From assembly GCF_001651855.1 (NCBI RefSeq), contig NZ_LNQC01000075.1, forward strand, positions 76,644-140,643: a stretch of DNA of 64,000 nt. Reading direction: 5' to 3'. Position 1 is the first letter of the stretch. Every line of letters begins with the position of its first letter. Made by a program: the position numbers and the translations under genes. Under the pieces are notes generated by a model. It saw nothing but the letters and a program-made list of their open reading frames with translations. It was not told the origin of the DNA and searched no databases. Source of the stretch: Sinorhizobium americanum (GTDB lineage Bacteria > Pseudomonadota > Alphaproteobacteria > Rhizobiales > Rhizobiaceae). Positions 46,560-55,914 of this stretch are shown here, in pieces.

Positions 46560-46806
46560 GGCCGGGAATATGGAGAGAGTCAGCCCGAAAAGAAAGGGGG
46601 AATGAGTACAAAAGGGAAACGGCCGGCGCGGATTTTCTGCCTTGGCGACCCGGTCGACGGCTCGGGCGAGACGGACGTTGCTTTGCGATTACAGGGACAG
46701 GGTCACGTTGGGCGGGACCGCTTTCGCGCAGACCAGAAAAACTTGAACCCCGACGACTGCGTCCAGATCATACTCGGACACCGATTCGCATCCTCCCGAG
46801 GTCTTC

Positions 46807-47160
46807 ATGCCCTTCGCCATCAATCCCGCCTATATCTGGCCGATCCTGCTGCTCATCGCCTCCAATGTCTTTATGACCTTCGCCTGGTACGGCCACCTGA
46901 AGTTCACGTCTTCGCCGCTCTACATCGTCATCTTCGCCAGCTGGAGCATCGCGTTTTTCGAGTACTGGCTGGCAGTACCGGCCAACCGCATCGGCCATTC
47001 CGTGTATTCCGCCGCGCAGCTGAAGACGATGCAGGAGGTGATCACACTCACCATCTTCGTCCTCTTTTCAGTCTTCTGGCTGAAGGAGTCGATTGGCTGG
47101 CATCAACTGATCGGCTTCGCGTTCATCGCGCTGGGCGCGGCGTTTATCTTCAAGGGGTGA
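46807..47160 (+). CDS. DUF486/DMT-type small membrane protein
   Basis: A 117-residue membrane protein with four helices (YIWPILLLIASNVFMTFAWYG, IVIFASWSIAFFEYWLAVPANRIG, TIFVLFSVFWLKESI, LIGFAFIALGAAFIF). The pattern matches the DUF486 family, related to small multidrug transporters; function unknown. A GAGGTCTTC site precedes the ATG. It diverges from uvrB with 247 bp between, and converges with a broken membrane-protein gene. Confidence 0.9.
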   Translation: MPFAINPAYIWPILLLIASNVFMTFAWYGHLKFTSSPLYIVIFASWSIAFFEYWLAVPANRIGHSVYSAAQLKTMQEVITLTIFVLFSVFWLKESIGWHQLIGFAFIALGAAFIFKG

Positions 47161-47168
47161 GCCCTGAA

Positions 47169-47746
47169 TCAGTCCAACAAATCGAACGCCCGATACATCC
47201 ACGCCAGTTGGTAGAGCACGCCGCCGACGAAAAAGGCGGCGTGGAACCGGCGGTTCGGCGTCAGCGCAGCGGCGATGCAGAGCGATATGTAAGCGGCGTT
47301 GCGCAGCGGATATTCGATGCCGAAGGACTCGAAATAGGCTTTTCCCAGCGGTGTCAATGAGGTCGACCAGGAAGGCGAGCGCGAGGAAGCCGAAGAACCA
47401 GGCGCGGCGCGACATGAAATAATGCTCGTAGCCGCTGTAGTCCTCCAGCGACGTGGGAAAGAGCAGTACGCAGAGAAAGAAGAAGACGCAGGCGTAGAGG
47501 ATGACGAACAAATAGACGGTGACGTCGATCACCGCCACGGCGTGCAGGTGATATTCCCACCACCAGAAATGCACCAGGAAGATAAAGAGGAACAGCACCC
47601 AGCCGAGGTGGATCCAGAACACCTTGGTCTTGCCGGGGTGCTGGATGAAGAGCGCCACGCCGCTCAGCCAGGCTGAGGCTGATGATCATGCCCATCACCA
47701 CGCGGATATGGGAGAAGATCGCCGGATCCGGCGCGGGCGCGTCCAT
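47169..47746 (-). pseudogene. Broken membrane-protein gene with two frameshifts
   Basis: Three partial frames give consecutive parts of one four- to six-helix membrane protein. Part one: MDAPAPDPAIFSHIRVVMGMIISLSLA (start 47746). Part two, after a shift near 47670: GVALFIQHPGKTKVFWIHLGWVLFLFIFLVHFWWWEYHL and on to SRRAWFFGFLALAFLVDLIDT. Part three, after a shift near 47350: LGKAYFESFGIEYPLRNAAYISLCIAAALTPNRRFHAAFFVGGVLYQLAWMYRAFDLLD, ending 47169. No single frame is intact, so it is probably inactive unless the sequence has errors. It follows the thioesterase gene on the same strand. Confidence 0.75.
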
Positions 47747-47756
47747 GGCTCTACCG

Positions 47757-48143
47757 CTATTCCGCCGGTACGGGCGTCGGCTTGCCGCTGCCATCGAGGG
47801 CCACCATCACGAAAATCGCGTCGGTGACCTTCTCCATCACATGCGAGAGATAGCGCTGCGCCCAGGCCTCGACCTTGAGCGTCATCGAAGTACGGCCAAC
47901 GCTGACGATGTCCGTATAGATGCAAAGCGTGTCGCCGATCTTCACCGGCAGGGCGAAGGCCATTTCCTTTACGGCGGCGGTGACGACGCGGCCCCGGGCG
48001 CGTTCGGCGGCGCGGATGCCGCAGGAAAGGTCCATCTGCGCCATCACCCAGCCACCGAAGATGTCGCCGGCCGCATTGGCGTCGCCGGGCATCGCCAGCG
48101 TGCGCAAGGTTAGCTCGCCGTTCGGCTTGATCACTGCATTCAT
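47757..48143 (-). CDS. Acyl-CoA thioesterase, hot-dog fold (YciA type)
   Basis: A 128-residue cytosolic thioesterase with the motif GELTLRTLAMPGDANAAGDIFGGWVMAQMDLSCGIRAAERARG, containing the catalytic Asp in GDIFGG-like context, followed by the strands VVTAAVKEMAFALPVKIGDTLCIYTDIVSVGRTSMTLKVEAWAQR. It cleaves acyl-CoA, usually broad range. A GGGAGA site lies 9 bp before the ATG. It is followed 10 bp later by the broken membrane-protein gene. Confidence 0.9.
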   Translation of the reverse strand: MNAVIKPNGELTLRTLAMPGDANAAGDIFGGWVMAQMDLSCGIRAAERARGRVVTAAVKEMAFALPVKIGDTLCIYTDIVSVGRTSMTLKVEAWAQRYLSHVMEKVTDAIFVMVALDGSGKPTPVPAE

Positions 48144-48344
48144 GCCGCCTGTCTCCCTCGTTCAGGCAAGCTTTAGCGCATGGCGCCTATCCGAAAAAGG
48201 GGCTCTGCACGGATCGGAGAAGCAGTCGGCGGTCGTCTTGGTTGTCGAAACGTTAATTTGTCCATCCTAAAATCTAGCAAAACCTTTGTTAGGAGCTTCG
48301 CAAATTCCTGCCTGTATCCTGCACCAACTTTGAGGGAGGCTGGG

Positions 48345-50153
48345 ATGAGACGATTTCGGATTTCCGCGCGGCTCTACGCGCTTGTGGCATTTGCGTTGCT
48401 GGCCATGGCGGCGGCGCTGACCTTTGGCCTGATCCAGGCGCAGGACAAGCTCGTCGCCGAACGAAAGGCGATGCTTTCGGCAATGAACGAGAACGCCGTT
48501 ACGGTGTTCGAGGCCTATCACAAGCAGGAAGAGGCCGGGACGCTCTCGCGCGAGGAGGCCCAGAAGCGCGCCCTGGAAGCAATCAAGGCGATGCGCTACC
48601 AGGACAGCGGCTATTTCTGGGTCAATGACATGCATCCAACCATGGTGATGCACCCGATCAAGCCGGAACTGGACGGCAAGGATCTCTCCCAGAACAAGGA
48701 TCCGAACGGCAAGTTCCTGTTCGTCGAATTCGTCAAGACGGTGCAGGCACAGGGCAGGGGTTTCGTCGACTATTACTGGCCGAAGCCTGGCGCCGAGGAG
48801 CCGGTGCTGAAATATTCGCATGTGGCCGGCTTCAAGCCCTGGGGCTGGGTTGTCGGCACCGGCGTCTATGCCGACGACCTCGCGGCGATGTTCCGCGAGC
48901 GCGCCTGGCAGGTGGGCGGTATTCTGGCGGCGGCGGCGTTGGCGATCCTGCTGGCGGCGCTGGCGATCGTCCGCAGCGTCGTGCGGCCGGTCGAAAAACT
49001 GAAAGTCGCCATGCAGGCGATCGCCGACGAGGATATTTCATCGGAGGTGCCCGAAACGGACCGTGGCGACGAGATCGGCCAGATGGCCAAGGTGCTGCTG
49101 GTGCTGCGGGATTCCGTCAAGGAGCGCCTGGAGCTGCGCTCGCGCGAAGTCGAGCAGCAGGATCGTCTGAACGCCGAACGGCGCGGCAACGAGGAACTGC
49201 AGCGCTCGACCGCCGCCACCCAGGCCGAGGCGATGGAAGCGCTCGGCGCAGCGCTCGAGCGGCTGGCAAGCGGCGATCTCACCGCCGAGGTCGGGCGGAT
49301 CGCGCCGGAATACGGCAAGCTCAAGCACGACTTCAACACTGCCGTTGCCGCGCTTCGCGATGTCATCGGGTCAATCTCGCATTCGACCGAGATCGTGCAC
49401 GGCAGTGCCGGCGACATTTCCGAAGCGGCGAACAACCTGGCGCGGCGGACGGAACAGCAGGCGGCCGCCTTGGAGGAAACGGCAGCCGCGCTCGACGAGA
49501 TCACCTCGACCGTACGCCATGCCTCGGACCGCGCCGTTGAGGCCCGTGACATGGTCAACGAGACCAAGGCAAGCGCGGCGAAATCGGGCGGCATCGTCCG
49601 CAACGCGATCGATGCCATGGGCCGGATCGAGGATTCCTCGAGCCGCATCAGCCAGATCATCGGGGTCATCGATGAGATCGCCTTCCAGACCAACCTGCTG
49701 GCGCTGAATGCCGGCGTGGAAGCGGCGCGGGCGGGCGAGGCGGGACGCGGCTTCGCGGTCGTCGCCCAGGAAGTTCGCGAGCTCGCGCAACGTTCGGCCG
49801 GGGCCGCAAAGGAGATCAAGGATCTGATCGGCACGTCGGTCAAGGAGGTCGGTGCGGGCGTCGAACTCGTCCGCTCCACGGGCGACGCGCTGATGGAGAT
49901 CGAGGCTCTCGTCAACAAGGTGAACGAGCAGGTCGCCTCGATCGCCACCGCGGCGCGGGAACAGGCGACGGGCCTGCAAGAAGTCAATACGGCCGTCAAC
50001 AGCATGGACCAGATGACCCAGCAGAATGCGGCGATGGTCGAGGAAACGACCGCCGCCAGCCAGGTCCTGGCGCAGGAAAGCCGCGAACTGAAGACGTTGC
50101 TCGACAGGTTCCGCCTGCGGGACGGGCAAGCGGCTTATGGCCGGGCCGCCTGA
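48345..50153 (+). CDS. Methyl-accepting chemotaxis protein with single Cache sensor
   Basis: A 602-residue chemoreceptor. An N-terminal helix (residues 6-29), an extracytoplasmic single-Cache domain ([55 protein letters not shown]), a second helix (about 188-208), HAMP, and a signalling domain with methylation helices and the hairpin tip [38 protein letters not shown]. No C-terminal CheR-binding pentapeptide. The ATG at 48345 follows GGGAGGCTGGG; the open frame upstream is unsupported. Ligand unknown; single-Cache sensors often bind small organic acids. Confidence 0.95.
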   Translation: MRRFRISARLYALVAFALLAMAAALTFGLIQAQDKLVAERKAMLSAMNENAVTVFEAYHKQEEAGTLSREEAQKRALEAIKAMRYQDSGYFWVNDMHPTMVMHPIKPELDGKDLSQNKDPNGKFLFVEFVKTVQAQGRGFVDYYWPKPGAEEPVLKYSHVAGFKPWGWVVGTGVYADDLAAMFRERAWQVGGILAAAALAILLAALAIVRSVVRPVEKLKVAMQAIADEDISSEVPETDRGDEIGQMAKVLLVLRDSVKERLELRSREVEQQDRLNAERRGNEELQRSTAATQAEAMEALGAALERLASGDLTAEVGRIAPEYGKLKHDFNTAVAALRDVIGSISHSTEIVHGSAGDISEAANNLARRTEQQAAALEETAAALDEITSTVRHASDRAVEARDMVNETKASAAKSGGIVRNAIDAMGRIEDSSSRISQIIGVIDEIAFQTNLLALNAGVEAARAGEAGRGFAVVAQEVRELAQRSAGAAKEIKDLIGTSVKEVGAGVELVRSTGDALMEIEALVNKVNEQVASIATAAREQATGLQEVNTAVNSMDQMTQQNAAMVEETTAASQVLAQESRELKTLLDRFRLRDGQAAYGRAA

Positions 50154-50188
50154 CGCACCAACAAAAGCGAAGTAAATGCAAGGCTTGG

Positions 50189-50220
50189 CCCGCGTTCGAA
50201 GGAGCGCGGGTTCTTCTTTT
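50189..50220 (+). terminator. Terminator after the chemoreceptor gene
   Basis: A 6-bp GC stem CCCGCG/CGCGGG with a 10-nt loop is followed by TTCTTCTTTT. It lies 36 bp after the stop. Confidence 0.7.
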
Positions 50221-50367
50221 CAGCGCTTTTGCTACTCCTATTCATAGTTGCATGCAGTCGGACCGGTTCGCGGATATTGACGGCGTCCTCCGTTCCGGGT
50301 GAGATCGCGCCGGGAACGAGCGGCTGTTGCAATTCGCTCGAGGCACAGCACGATCGCGGAGGACTTC

Positions 50368-50913
50368 ATGGCGCTTCTCAGGCTTCTCATTTCGCCGACA
50401 ACTGCGGCAATCTTGATGGTCATGGGCCTGCTCTCCGCCTGCACGGTTGTCGTCGACGAACCGCGTCCCCGCCCGCCGATCCGGCCGCCGCAAATGTGTA
50501 CCATGGAATTCGCGCCGGTCTGCGGCGAACGCGGCAACCGCCTCAGAACCTTCCCAAATGCCTGCAATGCCCGTGCCGACGGATTTCGCGTCCTTCACCG
50601 CGGCGAATGCCGGCCCGACTTCCGTCCACCGGTGGAGCAGGCCTGCACCCGTGAATACGCACCGGTCTGCGGCGAGCGCGGCAGGCTGAGGCGGACATTT
50701 GCAAATGCCTGCGTGGCACGCGCCGACGGGTTCCGCGTGATCGGGGCGGGCGAATGCCGTCGCGGCGATGGACCCGCACCGCCGCAGCAGTTCTGCACGC
50801 GGGAATATGCTCCGGTTTGCGGCCAGCGCGGCGGCCGGCTCAGAACCTTCCCGAATGCCTGCGAGGCCGGTGCCGCCGGCTTCCGCATCGTGCATGGCGG
50901 CGAGTGCGGCTGA
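50368..50913 (+). CDS. Lipoprotein with three Kazal-type protease-inhibitor domains
   Basis: A 181-residue lipoprotein. The signal ends in the lipobox GLLSAC (Cys 25 as the lipidated residue), then a Pro/Arg linker. Three repeats of about 40 residues follow, each with the Kazal motif C-T-x-E-[FY]-A-PVCG-x-RG and a later NAC...GEC: CTMEFAPVCGERGN, CTREYAPVCGERGR, CTREYAPVCGQRGG. Kazal domains inhibit serine proteases; bacterial versions are uncommon but known. The ATG at 50368 follows GGAGGACTTC. It could protect the cell envelope from host or competitor proteases. Confidence 0.9.
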   Translation: MALLRLLISPTTAAILMVMGLLSACTVVVDEPRPRPPIRPPQMCTMEFAPVCGERGNRLRTFPNACNARADGFRVLHRGECRPDFRPPVEQACTREYAPVCGERGRLRRTFANACVARADGFRVIGAGECRRGDGPAPPQQFCTREYAPVCGQRGGRLRTFPNACEAGAAGFRIVHGGECG

Positions 50914-51119
50914 AGAATGGTCGCCCCTAAGCGAGCGCCGGTCCCATTTGCGGCGCCGGCAAACGCTTCATTTACCATGTTTCCGTATAGTGCGGCCTCA
51001 GCCCGACTTTTTCGGCCGCTTGCCCGCTTGGCGACATAGCGGACCTTCAGGTTTCGATCGCGGGCGGGCGGTGGACCGGCAAAGTCATGGCTTTGTCACG
51101 GACGAAGGCGGCGAGTGGT

Positions 51120-52346
51120 ATGGCGTATGTTTCTCTTCTCCATCGACCGTTGACGGCGCTGCTGCTGTCTCTTCCGCTTGTGGCCTGCAGCACGGACGTA
51201 CTGTCGCCGCCCGTCCGGATCGACGACGCCTCGCGCGTCGGCGCCATCCGGCCGAGCCGCGTCATTTCGAGTCCGGAACAGCAGGCGGCTGCCTATCCCT
51301 CTCCAGAGCCGGTATCGACCGTCAGCGACAGGAGCGCCGGCGCGGCCGAAACGCAGGGCCGCCTGCCGATGATCGACAGCGAGCCGGAGATGGCTGAGAC
51401 GCAAGTCGCGAGCGCCGGCCCGATGACCGTTCCTCCCGAAGGCGTCAACATGGATGCCATGCTCGGCGTCGAGCCGGTTGTCGGCCTGGCGCAGGAGCAA
51501 GCCGGTGACATCGCCGAAGGCAACACCGCCCAGCCGGTCGTCGGCGGCATCGGCGAGGACAATGTGCGTCAGTTCGGCGGTCCCGCCGAGCCGGCGCCAA
51601 CCATCGAAGCAGCGCCGGGCTACGATCCCGATCTGCCACCGCTGACGCCGGAGCAGATCTCCGCCGAAGAGGCGAAGAGGGCGCGATCTGTCACGCCGCA
51701 ACGAACGGTGCGGCGCACCGAGGAGCCGCAGCAGGTCGCCTTCCTGCCCCGCGCCCGCAATCCCCTGTCGGCGCCGGAATATACCGGTGAAATGCCGCGG
51801 TCGGAGATCGCCTGCCGCCAGCGCCTGAAAAAGCTCGGCGTCGTCTTCCGCGACGTGCCGCGCATCCAAGACGGTCCGTCCTGCGGCATCGACTATCCGG
51901 TCGAGATCAGCGGTCTTTCCGGCAATATTGGCGTCAAGCCGGCGGTCAAGCTCAATTGCCAGGTGACCGAAGCCTTCGCCAAGTGGGTGAAATACGAGCT
52001 CGCGCCGTCTTCGCGCTATCGCTACTGGTCGGGCGTCAAGACGATCAAGCCGCTCGGCGGCTATTCCTGCCGGACGATGAACTCGCGCCGCGGCAATCCG
52101 ATGTCGGAACACGCACGCGGCAATGCGATCGACGTCGGCAAATTCGTGCTGAAGAACGGCAAGGAGATCGACGTGCGCCGGAAGGGCTTCTTCGCCTTCC
52201 GGGAGCGCGGGCTGCTGAAGGCGGTGCGGGCCGATAGCTGCAAGTATTTCAACACCGTGCTCGGCCCCGGCAGCGACCCCTTCCACAAGGACCATTTCCA
52301 CTTTGACCTCAGGACGCGGAAGTCCGGTTACCGGCATTGCGATTAG
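51120..52346 (+). CDS. Extensin-like C-terminal domain lipoprotein
   Basis: A 408-residue exported protein. From ATG 51120 it has a lipoprotein signal (MAYVSLLHRPLTALLLSLPLVAC) with lipobox; starting at 51087 would give a longer signal. A Pro/Glu-rich low-complexity linker follows (about residues 25-215), then the extensin-like domain: CRQRLKKLGVVFRDVPRIQDGPSCGIDYPVEISGL, TEAFAKWVKYELAP, SYSC-like GGYSCRTMNSRRGNPMSEHARGNAIDVGKF and FHKDHFHFDLRTR. The H-x-D and HxH-type residues resemble a peptidase of the M15/VanY fold, so cell-wall hydrolysis is possible. Confidence 0.88.
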   Translation: MAYVSLLHRPLTALLLSLPLVACSTDVLSPPVRIDDASRVGAIRPSRVISSPEQQAAAYPSPEPVSTVSDRSAGAAETQGRLPMIDSEPEMAETQVASAGPMTVPPEGVNMDAMLGVEPVVGLAQEQAGDIAEGNTAQPVVGGIGEDNVRQFGGPAEPAPTIEAAPGYDPDLPPLTPEQISAEEAKRARSVTPQRTVRRTEEPQQVAFLPRARNPLSAPEYTGEMPRSEIACRQRLKKLGVVFRDVPRIQDGPSCGIDYPVEISGLSGNIGVKPAVKLNCQVTEAFAKWVKYELAPSSRYRYWSGVKTIKPLGGYSCRTMNSRRGNPMSEHARGNAIDVGKFVLKNGKEIDVRRKGFFAFRERGLLKAVRADSCKYFNTVLGPGSDPFHKDHFHFDLRTRKSGYRHCD

Positions 52347-52350
52347 CCCA

Positions 52351-52440
52351 TCGCCCAAAAGTGTGCAGCGGTTTCGGGATAACGACATGCGCGAGACAAA
52401 AAAATAATTCGCGTCGCACGATGCGCTTTAGCGCAAAGAA
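52351..52440. repeat. Dispersed rhizobial repeat sharing a core with the fixQ element
   Basis: The core AAAAGTGTGCAGCGGTTT (52357-52374) is nearly the reverse complement of 1669-1687 in fixQ. It is followed by TTCGGGATAACGACATGCGC and a further AT/GC-mixed stretch. From memory this motif recurs between genes in rhizobia; copy number unverified. Confidence 0.7.
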
Positions 52441-52625
52441 AAATGGCCGGCGGGAGCCGGCCGAAAACGACCGGAGGATAGGGGAGGCTCCGGCGTGCAA
52501 GTCACGAGAGCGGGGTTGCTCCACGCGCACTGAAGGTGATTGAAAAGCATCACCGTTTCATGACAGGGAAGGGCTCTTTCCTATCGGCGGCGCCGGCTGC
52601 CGGCTTTCAGCACGATTGGCTACTC

Positions 52626-53447
52626 ATGCCGCCGCTCTCGGAACTGATGATGTTTGCCCTGGCGCTGGCTGCGGCCGGCGTCGTGTCCGGTGTGCTTGCC
52701 GGCCTCTTCGGCGTCGGCGGCGGTGCGATCCTGGTGCCGGTCTTCTTTCAGGTTTTCGGGCTTCTTGGCGTCGACGACGCGGTGCGGATGCATCTTTCCG
52801 TGGGCACTTCGACCGCAATCATCGTGCCGACATCGGTACGCTCCTTCCTGGCGCACCATCGGCGCGGCATGGTTGACATGGCAGTGTTGCGCAATTGGAT
52901 CCTTGCCATTCCGCTCGGCGCCCTCCTTGCTACCGTGATCGCCGCCTATGTCAGCAGCGAGACCCTGCGATTGGTCTTCGCCGTCATCGCGTTTGCGGTC
53001 GCATTGCGAATGATCTTCAACCGAGCGACCTGGCGTCTTGGCACGGAGCTTCCGAAAAATCCGGCCAAGTGGCTCGTCGGCGTGGTGATCGGCGTTCTGT
53101 CTGCACTTATGGGTGTCGGCGGCGGCGTGCTCAACAACACGTTCATGACTCTGTACAACCGGCCGATTCACCAGGCGATCGCGACTTCCTCCGGCGTTGG
53201 CGTGCTGATCTCCATCCCGGGGCTGTTCGGCTATATCTGGGCGGGCTGGGGCGAGCCCGGCCTGCCGCCGCTTTCGACCGGCTTCATCAACTGGATCGCC
53301 GTCGCCTTGATCATTCCGGTCTCGCTGCTGGTGGCACCGCTCGGCGTTCGGCTCGCGCATGCGATGGACAGGCGGCAGCTGGAGTTCGGGTTCGGCATCT
53401 TCATGACCTTGATCGCCTTGCGCTTTCTCTACAGCCTTTACGGCTAG
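52626..53447 (+). CDS. TauE/SafE-family sulfite/sulfonate exporter
   Basis: A 273-residue membrane protein with about eight helices. Both conserved repeats are present: VVSGVLAGLFGVGGGAILVPVFFQVFGLLG and LSALMGVGGGVLNNTFMTLYNRPIHQAIATS. TauE/SafE proteins export sulfite or sulfur-containing anions. It precedes the blh persulfide-type gene and bigR, an order known for sulfide-detoxification operons. The start is uncertain (52536 GTG, 52560 ATG, 52626 ATG); I prefer 52626, just before the first helix. Confidence 0.92.
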   Translation: MPPLSELMMFALALAAAGVVSGVLAGLFGVGGGAILVPVFFQVFGLLGVDDAVRMHLSVGTSTAIIVPTSVRSFLAHHRRGMVDMAVLRNWILAIPLGALLATVIAAYVSSETLRLVFAVIAFAVALRMIFNRATWRLGTELPKNPAKWLVGVVIGVLSALMGVGGGVLNNTFMTLYNRPIHQAIATSSGVGVLISIPGLFGYIWAGWGEPGLPPLSTGFINWIAVALIIPVSLLVAPLGVRLAHAMDRRQLEFGFGIFMTLIALRFLYSLYG

Positions 53448-53593
53448 CCAGCGCCGACCCGGATAGTCGCCTCGCCAGCCACCCAAAATGGCTGAGTCTT
53501 GCCCCTGCGGCTGTGCGATAATCACTATCCAAGTTCTTGAACACGCAACGCAGGACTCGCACGGGTCACTTGGCGTGATCCTTCGATATATAT

Positions 53594-53607
53594 TATATTT
53601 AAATATA
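53594..53607. promoter_or_regulatory. Putative BigR operator
   Basis: TATATTTAAATATA is a perfect 14-bp palindrome in an almost pure AT stretch (53585-53608), 23 bp before the blh start. BigR regulators bind AT-rich palindromes at this place in rhizobia and Xylella. The -10 hexamer probably lies within it. Confidence 0.7.
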
Positions 53608-53629
53608 TACCGATGATATGGAGGCGCCC

Positions 53630-54520
53630 ATGCCGGCAGCTGCAACTGCAAAACCGGAAGTCAAAGGCTTTTACGAGTGCCGCACGTGCAGCATCCAATA
53701 TGTCGTCTCCGATCCGGCCACGAAGCGTTGCGCCATCATCGACCCGGTTCTCGATTTCGATGAAAAGTCCGGCGCGACGGCGACCGTGCAGGCGGATCTA
53801 ATCCTCGACTACGTCGCGGAGAACGGCCTGACGGTCGAATGGATCCTCGACACCCATCCGCATGCGGACCATTTTTCGGCCGCGGCCTATCTGAAGGAAC
53901 GGACCGGCGCGCCGACAGGTATCGGATCCGGGATCGTGCGGGTGCAGAAGCTCTGGAAGGATATTTACAATTGGCCGGAGCTCGAGACGGACGGGTCGCA
54001 GTGGGACCATCTCTTCGATGAGGGCGAATGCTTCTACGTCGGATCGATCGAAGCCCGGGTGCTCTATTCGCCGGGCCACACCCTTGCCTCCATCACCTAT
54101 GTCGTCGGCGACGCAGCCTTCGTCCACGACACAGTGTTCATGCCGGACAGCGGCACGGCGAGGGCGGATTTCCCCGGGGGTGACGCGCGTCAGCTGTGGC
54201 ATTCGATCGGCGAGATCCTGGCGCTGCCGGACGAAACCCGCGTTTTCACCGGGCACGATTACCGCTCGGGGGGCCGCGAGCCGCGCTGGGAAAGCACGGT
54301 CGGCGAGGAGAAGCGCTGCAATCACCATATCGCCGGCGTGAGCGAGGATCAGTTCGTTCAATTGCGCGAGGCACGCGACAGGACGCTGCCGATGCCGAAG
54401 CTGATCCTGCACGCATTGCAGGTCAATATTCGCGGCGGCCGCTTGCCGGACCCGGAGGCCAACGGCGCGCGCTATTTGAAGTTTCCGCTCAATGCCCTCA
54501 AGGGAGCGGCATGGGGTTGA
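53630..54520 (+). CDS. blh: Metallo-beta-lactamase-fold protein, Blh/persulfide-dioxygenase type
   Basis: A 296-residue MBL-fold enzyme. N-terminal FYECRTCSIQYVVSDPATKRCAIIDPVLDFD precedes the metal motif THPHADH (HxHxDH), followed by the later metal residues in YSPGHTLASITYVV and FTGHDYRSGGRE. It resembles the beta-lactamase-like hydrolase of the bigR operon, thought to oxidise glutathione persulfide to sulfite. The start 53630 follows GGAGG; an ATG 4 codons upstream is possible. It is co-transcribed with bigR. Confidence 0.92.
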   Translation: MPAAATAKPEVKGFYECRTCSIQYVVSDPATKRCAIIDPVLDFDEKSGATATVQADLILDYVAENGLTVEWILDTHPHADHFSAAAYLKERTGAPTGIGSGIVRVQKLWKDIYNWPELETDGSQWDHLFDEGECFYVGSIEARVLYSPGHTLASITYVVGDAAFVHDTVFMPDSGTARADFPGGDARQLWHSIGEILALPDETRVFTGHDYRSGGREPRWESTVGEEKRCNHHIAGVSEDQFVQLREARDRTLPMPKLILHALQVNIRGGRLPDPEANGARYLKFPLNALKGAAWG

Positions 54521-54859
54521 ATGGAGATGCGAACGGTCACCAAATGTCGAAACCTCGCTCCGGACATGGGCGGGCAGGCGGGTGAAGCTGCGGCGCTTCT
54601 CAAGACGCTGGCAAACCAGAATCGGCTGATGATCGTCTCTACGCTCGCCGACGGCGAACGTTCGGTGGGTCAGTTGGAAGAGATGCTCGGCATTCACCAG
54701 CCGACCTTGTCGCAACAACTGACCGTGCTGCGCGAGGCGGGCATCGTTGCGACGCGGCGCGACGCCAAGCAGATCTTCTATCGCCTTGCCGAAGAAAGGG
54801 CTGCGCGATTGATCACCGCCCTCCAAGACATCTTCTGCCGGGATGGGACGAAGCGATAA
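54521..54859 (+). CDS. bigR: ArsR-family redox/sulfide-sensing repressor BigR
   Basis: A 112-residue winged-helix repressor. The HTH region is LLKTLANQNRLMIVSTLADGERSVGQLEEMLGIHQPTLSQQLTVLREAGIVATRRDAKQIFYRL, with the SQQL recognition helix. Two cysteines, C9 (TKCRN) and C106 (DIFC), correspond to the pair that forms a regulatory disulfide or polysulfide in BigR/SqrR proteins. It starts at the stop of blh. It most likely represses the blh-bigR operon via the AT-rich palindrome at 53594. Confidence 0.92.
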   Translation: MEMRTVTKCRNLAPDMGGQAGEAAALLKTLANQNRLMIVSTLADGERSVGQLEEMLGIHQPTLSQQLTVLREAGIVATRRDAKQIFYRLAEERAARLITALQDIFCRDGTKR

Positions 54860-54987
54860 CCATCTATCGGCGTCCGTGAACGGTGCGTCACCGTAATTTT
54901 GTCTGGGACGGGCTGCAAAACAGCGCGAATTGGCCCATATAGAGCGGCAACCCGCCGATATTGCCCCGCTTTCCGGATTCGTTTTTC

Positions 54988-55914
54988 ATGGCTCCTATTG
55001 TTTCCGTTTCGAACCTGTCGAAAACCTATGCCTCAGGCTTCGAGGCGCTGAAGGGCGTCAGCCTCGAGATCGAGGAGGGGGAGATTCTCGCCCTGCTCGG
55101 GCCGAATGGCGCCGGCAAGACCACGCTGATCTCGATCATCTGCGGCATCGTCAATCCGAGCGGCGGAGAGGTCACGGTCAATGGCCATGACGTCGTGCGC
55201 GACTTTCGGCAAACGCGGGCGATGATCGGGCTGGTGCCGCAGGAACTGACGACCGATGCCTTCGAGACCGTGTGGAACACCGTTTCCTTCTCGCGCGGCC
55301 TGCACGGCAAGAAGCCGGACCCCGCCCACATCGAGAAGGTGCTGAAGGACCTGTCGCTCTGGAACAAGAAGGACAACATGCTGCGCGAGCTTTCCGGCGG
55401 CATGAAGCGGCGCGTTTTGATCGCCAAGGCGCTGTCGCACGAGCCGCGCGTGCTCTTCCTCGACGAGCCGACCGCCGGCGTCGACGTCAGCCTGCGCAAG
55501 AGCATGTGGGAGGTCGTCGAGCGGCTGCGCGCCGCGGGCGTGACGATCATTCTGACCACGCATTACATCGAGGAAGCGGAAGAGATCGCCGACCGGATCG
55601 CCGTCATCAACGGCGGTGAAATTCTTCTGGTCGAGGACAAGAATGCGCTGATGGCCAAGCTTGGCCGTAAGCAGTTGCGCGTCGATCTCGCCCAGCCCTT
55701 GGAGCGTATTCCGGATTCTCTGTCGTCCTACAATCTGACACTCGAGGACAATGGCCAGAGCTTGATCTACGACTACGACACGAGCGCCGAACGTACCGGC
55801 ATCACCGCGCTGCTCGCGGCGCTCGCCGAAACCGGTATCAGGCTTCGGGACCTCTCGACGCAGCAGAGTTCGCTCGAGGACATTTTCGTCGAGATCGTGG
55901 AGGCGGGGCGATGA
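54988..55914 (+). CDS. ABC-2 transporter ATP-binding protein (YadG type)
   Basis: A 308-residue ATPase of an exporter. Walker A is GPNGAGKTT, signature [15 protein letters not shown], Walker [13 protein letters not shown] and switch LTTHYIEE. The C-terminal part has [13 protein letters not shown] and [12 protein letters not shown], as in YadG-like exporters. The ATG at 54988 begins [14 protein letters not shown]; a longer frame starts 9 codons upstream. Its stop overlaps the permease gene. The substrate is unknown. Confidence 0.94.
   Translation: MAPIVSVSNLSKTYASGFEALKGVSLEIEEGEILALLGPNGAGKTTLISIICGIVNPSGGEVTVNGHDVVRDFRQTRAMIGLVPQELTTDAFETVWNTVSFSRGLHGKKPDPAHIEKVLKDLSLWNKKDNMLRELSGGMKRRVLIAKALSHEPRVLFLDEPTAGVDVSLRKSMWEVVERLRAAGVTIILTTHYIEEAEEIADRIAVINGGEILLVEDKNALMAKLGRKQLRVDLAQPLERIPDSLSSYNLTLEDNGQSLIYDYDTSAERTGITALLAALAETGIRLRDLSTQQSSLEDIFVEIVEAGR

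Noticed and set aside
46560-46806. SOS (LexA) box upstream of uvrB
   Set aside because: I looked for the alphaproteobacterial GAAC/GTTC direct repeat with 7-bp spacing and did not find one.
51096-52388. Long minus-strand frame opposite the extensin-like gene
   Set aside because: The plus strand has a lipobox and a known domain; the minus frame has neither.
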